Source: JBOGXF01 sp050694275
Lineage (GTDB): Bacteria; Actinomycetota; CADDZG01; WHSQ01
Direction of reading: 5' to 3'
Length of the DNA stretch: 18,610 bases
Assembly: GCA_050694275.1 (NCBI GenBank)
Contig: JBOGXF010000119.1
Location: forward strand, 1 to 18,610
In this document: one piece after another, positions 6,543 to 14,085 of the stretch
Numbering within the stretch: position 1 is the first letter of the stretch
Layout: every line of letters starts with the position of its first letter
Translations under genes and position numbers: made by a program
The notes under the pieces: generated by a model
Databases searched by the model: none
What the model was told of the DNA's origin: nothing
What the model saw: only the letters and a program-made list of their open reading frames with translations

Positions 6543-7531
6543 CGCAGTCCCACCCGATCGGCCGTCGTGAAGACGGCTTCGTCCCACCGCAACATGACGA
6601 GCCCGTCTTGCCAGCCGTCGGGCCCGGCCGCAGACTTGCGCCCGAGGATCTCCTCGATCAACCACTGCGGATAGCGCGCTCCCGCCTGCCAGCTCAGGGG
6701 GAAACCGCCGGAGAAGCGGGGGTTGATCTCGATCACGTTCATGCGATCAGTGTCGGGATCGGAGAACACCTGGATGTTGAGGGATCCGTACGCGCCGGGG
6801 AGCGCGTCGCAGATCCCGAAACCCAACTCGATCAGCTTCTCCGAGCGGAGGGTCATCCCCTTGCTGACCTCGCCGGTCCTCACCTCCAGGCGGCGTCGCG
6901 GGACCGCGCACAGGCATCGGCCGAGCCCGTCGGCCATGACGTCGATCGTGTACTCGTGGCCCTCCGCGATCGTCTGGACGACGAAGTCTCCGTCTCTGGT
7001 CGCGACCTCGAGCTCGGCGCGATCGCGCACGATCGAGACGCCTATGGACGAGCTGCCGGTGCGCGGTTTCACGAGCAACGGGAACGACCAGCCATCGTTG
7101 CGCCGGAGCACCTCAGCCTCCGACTGTCGGATCGTGGGAAAGCCGTGTTCGACGAGCCAGGAGTGGGTCAACCCTTTGTCGTATGCGATCGACACGACCT
7201 CGGAGCTAGAGATCGCAACCGTCGTACCGATCTGCGCGAAGCGTTGACGGTTGGCCGCATAGACGGGCAGCTCAGGATCGAGGGTCGGTATCAGCAGCCG
7301 GACGGCGCGTTTCCGGCACACTTCGAGCATCGTCTCGACGAACATCGGGTCGGTGCACGACGGCACCAACACCGCCTCGTCCGCGCGGTGAAAGGCAGAG
7401 GAGAGCGGCGACATGTCGGCCGCCATGACTTTGCCGGCAAACCCCATGGAGCGCAGCGTTTTCCGGAAGATGTCGAGGAGCGCGACCCTGCGTCCCGCGG
7501 AGGAGATCAACACGTTGAACTGCTCGGTCAT
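6539..7531 (-). CDS. ATP-grasp superfamily ligase (CarB/PylC-like)
   Basis: This encodes 330 residues. The ATG at 7531 overlaps the previous stop codon as ATGA and has GAGGT upstream. The N-terminal pre-ATP-grasp domain begins NVLISSAGRR, a Rossmann-like strand/loop. The ATP-grasp domain follows, with the nucleotide-binding lysine K155 in LLVKPRTGSSS and the metal-binding EINPRFSGG (E268, N270) near the C-terminus. ATP-grasp enzymes activate a carboxylate as an acyl phosphate and join it to an amine or other nucleophile. In a polysaccharide locus this could attach an amino acid to an amino sugar or make an unusual acid-amide building block (inference). The HAD gene immediately downstream is coupled by a 4-nt overlap. 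It is not carbamoyl-phosphate synthase, because it is far too short. Confidence 0.88.
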   Translation of the reverse strand: MTEQFNVLISSAGRRVALLDIFRKTLRSMGFAGKVMAADMSPLSSAFHRADEAVLVPSCTDPMFVETMLEVCRKRAVRLLIPTLDPELPVYAANRQRFAQIGTTVAISSSEVVSIAYDKGLTHSWLVEHGFPTIRQSEAEVLRRNDGWSFPLLVKPRTGSSSIGVSIVRDRAELEVATRDGDFVVQTIAEGHEYTIDVMADGLGRCLCAVPRRRLEVRTGEVSKGMTLRSEKLIELGFGICDALPGAYGSLNIQVFSDPDTDRMNVIEINPRFSGGFPLSWQAGARYPQWLIEEILGRKSAAGPDGWQDGLVMLRWDEAVFTTADRVGLR

Positions 7532-9387
7532 CCCGGATGCACCTCGTTTGGCAGGGGGCTCTTAGTCGACGCAGCCCCGGCGCGCTCCGCGCCGGGACCG
7601 TTGAATCGGGGCATCGTGGCGTGCCCGTCCTGGCTGATGCCCCGCCGGCGCAGGACCGCGGTCACGGTAAGAGCGAGGATCTTGACGTCGAGCCACGGCG
7701 ACCGGTGATCCACGTAGTGGACGTCGGCGGCGAATTTCTCGTCCCACGACAGTGCGTTGCGTCCACCCACCTGCACGAGTCCGGTGATGCCGGGCCGCAC
7801 CTCGTGGCGCCTCGCCTGCTCCGGGGTGTAGAGGGCGAGGTAGTCGGCGATGAGGGGACGGGGGCCCACCAGGCTCATATCGCCCTTGAGCACGTTGACG
7901 AGACTGGGAAGCTCATCGAGGCTCGTGGATCGCAATAGGCGTCCCAGCCGGGTGAGGCGCTGCCCGTCCGGAAGGGGGCGTCCCTCCGCGTCGTGGAGGT
8001 CGCGCATCGTCCGGAACTTGTACAGGCGGAACGTCCGGCCGTTACGGCCGCCGCGCTCCTGCGCGAACAGGACGGACGTGCCGAGCGTGGCCCGCATGGC
8101 GGGCGCAAGGAGGACGAAGAGCGGAGCCGTGACGGCCAACCCGATGAGCGCGACGACGATGTCGATCCCTCGCTTGAAGGCGTCGTTAAGGCGGTGTCGC
8201 GCTCGCCGCGTCCGTCCGTCGGCAGGTGCGCGCCGAGGCTCGGACGGGATGCCCTTGCGCTCGAGGACCTCCCGGTAGGTATCGAGCACGATGCTAACGA
8301 CGCGGCGTTCGTCGAACCGTTCCCGGGCTCTTCTGTGCCCCGCCGCTCCCAGCCGTCGACGCAGCGCCGCGTCCTCGCCCAGCCGCCGGATTGCCACCGC
8401 GAGCGCGGACGGGTCGCCGACCGGGACGAGCAGGCCGCCGACCCCGTCCTCGACGACCTCCCGGCATCCCCGGATGTCCGTGGCGACCACCGGCAATCCC
8501 ATCGCTGCCGCCTCCATCGCAGCGCGGGGAACGCCTTCCCGATGGGACGGCAGCACGAATATGTCCATTGCTCCATAGAGCTCTTCGATGTCGCCGCGCA
8601 TCCCAAGGAACCGAATACCGGCCTCGCGCCCGCGCGCGATATCGGTGTCGGACAGCGAGTCGCCTTTCTCGGGGTCGGCGTGACCCAGGGCGACGACGAC
8701 ATAGCCGTTACCCAAGGCGCCCGCCGCGTCGAACAACTCGAAATAGCCTTTCTCGGCGACGAGCCTGCCGACCGTGCCGACCACGATCTGTCCGTCCGCG
8801 GCGCCCAGCTCGGCGCGCAGCTCGCGCCGGCGCGCCGCGGTCAGGCGGCTCGGATCGAAGCGGGCCAGGTCGACTCCGTTGCCGAGCAGCCGGAGCTTGT
8901 GTGCGGGCGCGATCCTGAGTCGCCGCATCCGCTCCAGATCCTCCGCGCTCTGAATCAATTCGGCGTCGGAGAAGCGCGACGCCACGGCTTCGAGCGCGTA
9001 GACGAGCAGGCGCTTGGGCAGCGGGTCGTCGTGGGTCGCATACAGCCCGTGGACGGTGTTCACCACGACGGGTACGCCGGCCATGCGTCCGATGACTCGG
9101 CCGTAGAGCCCGGGCTTGGGATTGTGCGTGTGCAGGACGTCTACGCGTTCCCGTCTGAGAATGCGCCACAGCTCCACGACGGCCCTCACGTCGGCGAACG
9201 GATTCATTCCTCGCGTCGAGGAGGTCAGCGGGATGTGACGGATCCCTGCCCTGCGCAACTCCTCTACATGGGGCCCGTCCGCGCTGATGCCGATCGATTC
9301 CCACCCCTGATCGTTAGCCGCGCGTAGCTGCGGCCACAGCAGGTAACGGAGGGCAAGATCGACGGTGGTGAGATGGGCAACGCGCAC
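7528..9387 (-). CDS. Bifunctional GT4 glycosyltransferase-phosphoglycosyl transferase fusion
   Basis: This encodes 619 residues from a GTG at 9387. The frame also has a TTG at 9399, but GGAG six bases before the GTG decides against it. Residues 1 to about 376 form a GT-B, family GT4 enzyme, with the donor-site EX7E motif at E284 and E292. After an arginine-rich linker, about residues 402-596 form a PglC-like small monotopic phosphoglycosyl transferase. It has KRGIDIV before one hydrophobic re-entrant helix (about 408-432), YKFRTM near 456, the catalytic Asp-Glu pair of SLDELPSLVNVLKGDMSLVG (D491, E492), and VRPGITG. One polypeptide would therefore transfer a sugar phosphate to undecaprenyl phosphate and add a second sugar, steps normally done by separate PglC and PglA proteins. 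It is the only initiating enzyme in the window. It overlaps the ATP-grasp start by four bases. Confidence 0.92.
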   Translation of the reverse strand: MRVAHLTTVDLALRYLLWPQLRAANDQGWESIGISADGPHVEELRRAGIRHIPLTSSTRGMNPFADVRAVVELWRILRRERVDVLHTHNPKPGLYGRVIGRMAGVPVVVNTVHGLYATHDDPLPKRLLVYALEAVASRFSDAELIQSAEDLERMRRLRIAPAHKLRLLGNGVDLARFDPSRLTAARRRELRAELGAADGQIVVGTVGRLVAEKGYFELFDAAGALGNGYVVVALGHADPEKGDSLSDTDIARGREAGIRFLGMRGDIEELYGAMDIFVLPSHREGVPRAAMEAAAMGLPVVATDIRGCREVVEDGVGGLLVPVGDPSALAVAIRRLGEDAALRRRLGAAGHRRARERFDERRVVSIVLDTYREVLERKGIPSEPRRAPADGRTRRARHRLNDAFKRGIDIVVALIGLAVTAPLFVLLAPAMRATLGTSVLFAQERGGRNGRTFRLYKFRTMRDLHDAEGRPLPDGQRLTRLGRLLRSTSLDELPSLVNVLKGDMSLVGPRPLIADYLALYTPEQARRHEVRPGITGLVQVGGRNALSWDEKFAADVHYVDHRSPWLDVKILALTVTAVLRRRGISQDGHATMPRFNGPGAERAGAASTKSPLPNEVHPG

Positions 9388-9393
9388 TGGATG

Positions 9394-9400
9394 CTCCAAA
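9394..9400 (-). promoter_or_regulatory. Ribosome binding site deciding the GT4-PGT start
   Basis: TTTGGAG on the minus strand lies six bases before GTG 9387. The TTG at 9399 overlaps this site and so is unlikely to be the start. The chosen N-terminus begins the first GT-B beta strand directly (VRVAHLTTVD). Confidence 0.6.
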
Positions 9401-9465
9401 GAATCGAGAATGGTTTCGAAACGGGGGCAGACTTGCTGGTTGGATTCCGCCTCACGGCGGCTGCA

Positions 9466-10647
9466 TCATGGAGTTCGGGCGAGCGCATACATGCGCTGTT
9501 TGAGTTGATCGAGCGCGGCGTTCCTACGTGCGAAGTGGGCCACCGCCAGTGCCCGGGCCCCCTCACCGAGGCGGCGCGCCTCCTGCGGATTCTTCAGTAG
9601 ACGGCGCAGCGCGTCGGCGAGTCGATCCGGGTCGTCGGGTGGCACCAGTAGTCCGGTGCGACCGGGCTTCACCACGTCGCGAATGCCCCCGCAATCACTG
9701 CCGATCAGGGCGCATCCCGCCAGCCCTGCCTCCTGGAGCGCCCGCGACTGACCCTCCTCGACGCGCGACGGCAGTACGGCTATGGAAGCTCCGGCCAGAA
9801 ACGCCGGCATGTCCCGTGGGTCCAGCCATCCTCTGAAGCGCACGCGCCCGGCGACGCCCAGCTCGGCGGAGAGAGACTCAAGGCTCGCGCGCTCCCGACC
9901 CTCCCCGGCGATGTCGAGAACCGCCTCGGGGAACTCGGATGAGACCGCCGCGAAGGCCCGGATGAGGACATCGATCCCTTTTTCGGGATGAAGACGCGCG
10001 GCGCAAGCCACAGCCTGCGGGTTACGGGCGCCGTCGGGTACAGGGGCCACACCGCCCCACGAGGTCGGGCTGGGAACCACCAGGATGCGGTCGTCCGCCA
10101 CCCCGGCCCGCCTGGCCAACGTCGTGGTGAATTCGCCCAACAGGAACACGAGATCGGCCCGGCGAAGCGCGAAGCGGTCGAGCGTGTCGAGGATCCGGAA
10201 CACCCGTTCGGACCCGTAGAGGTTCAGAGCCTTGCTCGACGATCGCTCGACGACGCGGACCACAAGAGACGACCCGCGTCGGATACGACGGGCCACCGCG
10301 GCTCCGACCCCGAGTGACGGCGAGCGAGCGAGCAGGATTGCTGCCCTCGGATATCTGAGGGCGAGGACGAGATGGGTCGCCCACGCGCACGCCATGAGCA
10401 CGATCCTCGGCAAGCGCTTGAACGGCACGCGCGGGCCGCGCACCCTCATCCCGTCAAGCGAGACGGTCCGATCGGCGCGGCTTCGTACCCCCCACCATTC
10501 GAGCGACCACCCGTCTCCAACCGCCCACGGAAAGTCTCGTCCCACCCACGCGAGCGCCCGGCCACGGCTTTGCGGATCGCTGAGCAGAGGGGTGACCGCC
10601 TCCAGGTAGACGATGCGTCGACCCGTATCGGTCCCGGTTTTCGTCAC
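9466..10647 (-). CDS. GT4 glycosyltransferase, downstream copy of a tandem pair
   Basis: This encodes 393 residues from a GTG at 10647, which overlaps the stop codon of its paralogue as GTGA; GGTGGAG lies five bases upstream. The C-terminal GT4 domain is clear: CAARLHPEKGIDVLIRAF for donor binding, DIAGEG, and the EX7E motif (E298, E306) in EEGQSRALQE. The N-terminal acceptor domain starts RRIVYLE and contains DFPWAVGDGW and GMRVRGPRVPF, segments shared almost exactly with the next gene upstream. No transmembrane helix is confident, although the stretch at about 82-97 is hydrophobic and may touch the membrane. It should add one sugar to the lipid-linked glycan from a nucleotide-sugar donor. 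About 80 bases separate it from the GT4-PGT gene. Confidence 0.9.
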   Translation of the reverse strand: MTKTGTDTGRRIVYLEAVTPLLSDPQSRGRALAWVGRDFPWAVGDGWSLEWWGVRSRADRTVSLDGMRVRGPRVPFKRLPRIVLMACAWATHLVLALRYPRAAILLARSPSLGVGAAVARRIRRGSSLVVRVVERSSSKALNLYGSERVFRILDTLDRFALRRADLVFLLGEFTTTLARRAGVADDRILVVPSPTSWGGVAPVPDGARNPQAVACAARLHPEKGIDVLIRAFAAVSSEFPEAVLDIAGEGRERASLESLSAELGVAGRVRFRGWLDPRDMPAFLAGASIAVLPSRVEEGQSRALQEAGLAGCALIGSDCGGIRDVVKPGRTGLLVPPDDPDRLADALRRLLKNPQEARRLGEGARALAVAHFARRNAALDQLKQRMYALARTP

Positions 10648-11810
10648 GGTTGCTCCACCAACGCGGCGAGTCGGTTCCTCAGATCCTCTACGGCGGCGTT
10701 CCGACCGCCGTAGTACGCGATGGAGTCTTCTCGGGCCGCGTCACCGAGGCGACGCGCCTCATCGGGATCGGCGAGCAAGTCGCAGATCGCACGCGCCAGG
10801 CCATTCGGATCCTCCGAAGGGACGAGGAGGCCGGTGCGGCCCGGGACCACGATGTCCCGGACCCCGCCGAGATCGGTCCCTACAAGCGCGCACCCCGACA
10901 GCGCCGCCTCCTGCAAGGCCATCGGATGGCCCTCCTGTACCCGCGACGGCAGAACGGCGATCGGCGCGCCCCCGAAGAACGCCGCCATGTCGCGGCTCCC
11001 GACCCAGCCCCGGAACCGTACGTTATGGCCCAGCCCCAGGCGGCCGACGAGTCCCTCGAGTGACGGCCTCTCCGGTCCGTCTCCTGCAATGTCGAGCAGC
11101 GCGTCGGGGAACTCCCTGACGACTTCGGCAAAGGCACGGATCAGAACGTCCAGGCCTTTGCCAGGGATTTGACGCGCCGCGCACACCACGAGGCGGGCTC
11201 CGTCGTCGGTAGCTCTCAGGGCCTCGTCGCTGCCCCATCGGGGGGGATGAGGGAGCCGGATGATCTTTTCGTCGCCGACACCGGCCCGCCTAGCGAGCTC
11301 GCGGGTGAAGTCGCCCATGAGGATCACGACGTCGGCCCGGCGCAGCACGAAGCGGTCGACCAGATCGAGGGCGCCGGAGACCAGCCTGGACCCGTAGACG
11401 TTCAGCGCCTTACTGGCGGCGCGCTCGATGATGCCGACCATCAGCAGCGGACGGGACCGCCGGATGCGGCGGGCGAGTGCGGCCCCCCCGGCGAGGTAGG
11501 GATGGCGCGCCATGAGGATCCCGACGCGGGGATGGCGCAGCGCCAGGATCAAGTGGGTTGTCCACGCCGCCGCGACCAGCACGATCCACGGCACCCTCTC
11601 GAAGGGAAGCCTTGGGCCCCGCACCCGCATGCCCTGCCAGGTCGCATCTCGGTGGTCGCGGACCCTCACCCCCCACCACTCCGGGATCCACCCGTCGCCG
11701 AACGCCCACGGGAAGTCACGCTGGAACCACCCCAGCGCGCGGCCGCGACTGCCGGCGTCGTTGAGCACGGGGACGACCAGTTCCAAGTAGATGATCTTCC
11801 TGCCGACCAT
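10644..11810 (-). CDS. GT4 glycosyltransferase, upstream copy of a tandem pair
   Basis: This encodes 388 residues from ATG 11810. The Shine-Dalgarno is weak, and a GTG five codons upstream (11825) is possible. The open frame reaches much further upstream but only shadows the PqqD-redoxin gene. The GT-B layout matches its neighbour: GRKIIYLE at the N-terminus, DFPWAFGDGW, GMRVRGPRLPF, then ARQIPGKGLDVLIRAF, DIAGDG and EX7E in EGHPMALQE. By eye the two proteins are identical at more than half of their positions along the full length, with the donor and acceptor sides both conserved. They probably arose by tandem duplication and use similar donors, perhaps adding successive residues. The gene starts 53 bases after the PqqD-redoxin stop. 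Confidence 0.9.
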   Translation of the reverse strand: MVGRKIIYLELVVPVLNDAGSRGRALGWFQRDFPWAFGDGWIPEWWGVRVRDHRDATWQGMRVRGPRLPFERVPWIVLVAAAWTTHLILALRHPRVGILMARHPYLAGGAALARRIRRSRPLLMVGIIERAASKALNVYGSRLVSGALDLVDRFVLRRADVVILMGDFTRELARRAGVGDEKIIRLPHPPRWGSDEALRATDDGARLVVCAARQIPGKGLDVLIRAFAEVVREFPDALLDIAGDGPERPSLEGLVGRLGLGHNVRFRGWVGSRDMAAFFGGAPIAVLPSRVQEGHPMALQEAALSGCALVGTDLGGVRDIVVPGRTGLLVPSEDPNGLARAICDLLADPDEARRLGDAAREDSIAYYGGRNAAVEDLRNRLAALVEQP

Positions 11811-11863
11811 CCCGGGAACGCCCACCGGTTCCGGGTGGGCCGCGCGAGGCGCGTTCGCGCCCT

Positions 11864-12643
11864 TCACTCGGCCGCCCGGCCGGCGGCCTGCGCGGCGAGG
11901 GCCGGAACCTTGTCGGCACCGAGCGCCAGCTCCGACGCCACCTTGCCCCCCTCGTCGATCAGGTAGGCGCTGGGCGTCCCCAACCCCTTGAACGCCTCGA
12001 GCTCGGTTCCGTCGTTGAGAAGGACGGTGAAACTGAGGCCGGTCTCCTCCATCAGCTCGCGGTTTCCGTCGGCGTCGCCGAGTGCGACCAGAACAAGATC
12101 GATCCCTCGGCGGTCGAGTTCCGGCTGTAGCTCCGCGAGGTCGGGGGCGATCTGCTCGCAGAAGCCGCAGGTGGGGCTCCAATTGACGAGCAGGAGACGC
12201 CGACCCCTGAGATCTTCGAGGGAGACCCCGACTCCATCGAGGTCGGGCAAAGAGAACGGCTGCAGTTCCGTTCCGATCTCGAGGCCTTCCGGTCCGGTGT
12301 AGGGCTTGGGGGTCTCCATCGCGACGCCGTCCAACAGCCCGGCCTTCCCGAACTCGCGCACCAGGTCCAGCACGTCCTTGTGGATCACCTCGCGCTCCGC
12401 GCCGAAGGCCGCGCTGAGCTCGTCGCTCAGCTCGTCGAGCGCGATCGCCCCGTCGAGGCACTTCCACACGACGGTTCCGGTGGGATTGAGCCAGTGCAGG
12501 CGCGTGGTTTCCTCGACGAGGAGAACCGCCTCGCCCTCGATCTCGACCCATTTCACGTCGGAGCGCGCGCGCGGCACGAAGCCGGCGTCGATCTCGTCGG
12601 CGTCGATCTCGGTTCGGATGCGGATGTCTTCATCGGGGATCAT
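11864..12643 (-). CDS. PqqD-domain/redoxin (thioredoxin-fold) fusion protein
   Basis: This encodes 259 residues. The ATG at 12643 has AAAGGAG six bases upstream (12650-12656). The first ~108 residues form a PqqD-like (RRE) domain: a beta-rich start at 32-50, then WLNPTGTVVWKCLDG at 51-65 (the hallmark LNPT and W), then a helical bundle to GLLDGV. From about 121 a TlpA/AhpC-like redoxin domain follows: VNWSPTCGFCEQ with C159-x-x-C162, and the cis-proline in GTPSAYLI (P224). No signal peptide or membrane anchor is visible, so it should be cytoplasmic, unlike most TlpA relatives. PqqD domains bind leader peptides in RiPP pathways; the redoxin suggests thiol-disulfide chemistry on a bound peptide or protein (inference). 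It sits between the membrane protein (64-base gap) and the GT4 pair. The only small cysteine-rich candidate partner in the window is the Tat protein at the train's end. Confidence 0.9.
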   Translation of the reverse strand: MIPDEDIRIRTEIDADEIDAGFVPRARSDVKWVEIEGEAVLLVEETTRLHWLNPTGTVVWKCLDGAIALDELSDELSAAFGAEREVIHKDVLDLVREFGKAGLLDGVAMETPKPYTGPEGLEIGTELQPFSLPDLDGVGVSLEDLRGRRLLLVNWSPTCGFCEQIAPDLAELQPELDRRGIDLVLVALGDADGNRELMEETGLSFTVLLNDGTELEAFKGLGTPSAYLIDEGGKVASELALGADKVPALAAQAAGRAAE

Positions 12644-12707
12644 GACGAACTCCTTTCCCGTCCGGTCGTGGACGGCCAGGTCTTTAGGCGGGGAACGTCC
12701 TGGGTGG

Positions 12708-14084
12708 TCAGGTGTGTGAGCGTGTCTCTTCGATCTGGGATGAAGCGCGCCGCGTGGCCGGGATGCACAAGAACAGCACCGCCAGCGGCAACAGGAGCGA
12801 GCGCTGCCGGACGAGCTGTCCGAAGTTCGCCAGACTCGAAAAGGCGAACACGAAAGCACCCGTGTATACGAACGCGGCCATGACGTATGGCCTATGGCGC
12901 AGGTTCTTGAGCGCGGAGAGGATCCACGGGAGACGTATGAGCGCCAGCCCGAACAGGAACATCCCCTCGAGAGCACTCATCAGCGCGCGCGGCGTGTGGG
13001 CCTCGAAGACGAGCGGACGGAACAGGACCGTGAACATTGCCATGGGCGCCTGGAGCGGTGACTTCAGGACGGAGGGCACGAACTCCGATCCGCCCTGCGA
13101 GCTGCGGCGCGTAACCTCGCCCAGCGTGCTCGTGACACCTTCGTCGGTGCTCACGTCCCTCTCTTCGAGGAACTCCTCGCTGCGCGCCACGAGGATCAGG
13201 GACAGCACGACGAGGACCGACAGGGAAAGCACCTTGACGATCGGTGCGAGTTCTCTGTGCCGATCTCTGGTGCGCAGGAACACGTAGCCGAAGGCGAGCC
13301 CCACCGCCAGCATCCCCGGCATGTAGGGACGGACGAAAGCCGCCAGCCACATCCCGAGGGCGGCCACCACTACGCCGTGGACCGTCGATCCCGTGAGGAT
13401 CCGGGCCACGCCGTACGCGGCGATGCCCAGGCCGAACATCATCCACGCCTCTTTGCCCAGGCTCGACGGCCAAAACAGGATCGACGGAAGGAAGAACACG
13501 AACCGCGCGTAGGTGCGCTTGCGTCCCTCCGGGACCGCCAAGGCGAACGCGCGGTAGAAGAAGAACTGTCCCCAGAACGCCAGCCACGAGAACACGACGA
13601 AGCCGCTCGCTCGACTGGGGCCGGTCACGGCATAGACGAGGCCGGTGACGAACCGGATGAAGTTCGTCCCTGTGACGTCCCCAAGTCCGGAGGTGTCGAA
13701 GTTGCCGTCTCGGAATTTCTGATACAGCGCGAGGCCGGCGTCGTGATACTTGTTCGAGTCGGTGCCGCCGTTGATCTCTACGGTGTTGAAGTAGCGGAGG
13801 AAGGTGCCGATCACGAGCTTCGCGACGAGTGCCGCGACGAGGAACCAGAACAGGCGCCGGTCTCCCTCACGCGCCGCCTGCCGGGTGAGGACGGGCAGGC
13901 TGACGACGATGAGCACCGGGGTGACGAACAGCGTCGCCCAAGTGTCGTAGGTGGCGTTCTCCATCGCAACCAGCGCGAGCAGCACGAACCCGGCGGTGAG
14001 GGCGAGCCCCCCGACGACCATCGCCGGCACCGACACATCGGTCGTTCCTCTCCGACGCCCGACGGCGGCCATGGCTCGGGCCAT
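12708..14084 (-). CDS. Multi-pass membrane protein, candidate polysaccharide polymerase or GT-C enzyme
   Basis: This encodes 458 residues. The ATG at 14084 comes one base after the GNAT stop codon, with GAGGT eight bases upstream. There are roughly ten predicted hydrophobic helices, beginning at about 20-42, 48-66 and 78-97. An extracytoplasmic-type loop holds GGTDSNKYH at 106-114, which recalls the Asp-containing first loop of GT-C glycosyltransferases. A later FLPSILFWPSSLGKEAW segment (199-214) carries a lysine between helices. A large charged loop at about 300-335 is followed by C-terminal helices with LANFGQLVRQRSLLLPL. Similar proteins occupy the polymerase position in many actinobacterial exopolysaccharide loci, but I cannot assign it firmly to Wzy, EpsG or GT-C families. 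With the ligase-like protein it is one of two integral membrane glycan enzymes here. Confidence 0.75.
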   Translation of the reverse strand: MARAMAAVGRRRGTTDVSVPAMVVGGLALTAGFVLLALVAMENATYDTWATLFVTPVLIVVSLPVLTRQAAREGDRRLFWFLVAALVAKLVIGTFLRYFNTVEINGGTDSNKYHDAGLALYQKFRDGNFDTSGLGDVTGTNFIRFVTGLVYAVTGPSRASGFVVFSWLAFWGQFFFYRAFALAVPEGRKRTYARFVFFLPSILFWPSSLGKEAWMMFGLGIAAYGVARILTGSTVHGVVVAALGMWLAAFVRPYMPGMLAVGLAFGYVFLRTRDRHRELAPIVKVLSLSVLVVLSLILVARSEEFLEERDVSTDEGVTSTLGEVTRRSSQGGSEFVPSVLKSPLQAPMAMFTVLFRPLVFEAHTPRALMSALEGMFLFGLALIRLPWILSALKNLRHRPYVMAAFVYTGAFVFAFSSLANFGQLVRQRSLLLPLAVLFLCIPATRRASSQIEETRSHT

Positions 14085-14085
14085 G

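Noticed and set aside
11811..12551. Upstream extension of the GT4 frame over the PqqD-redoxin gene
   Set aside because: The extension is an Arg/Gly-rich shadow, while the PqqD and CGFC motifs are intact in the other frame. The GT-B fold begins at GRKIIYLE just after ATG 11810.
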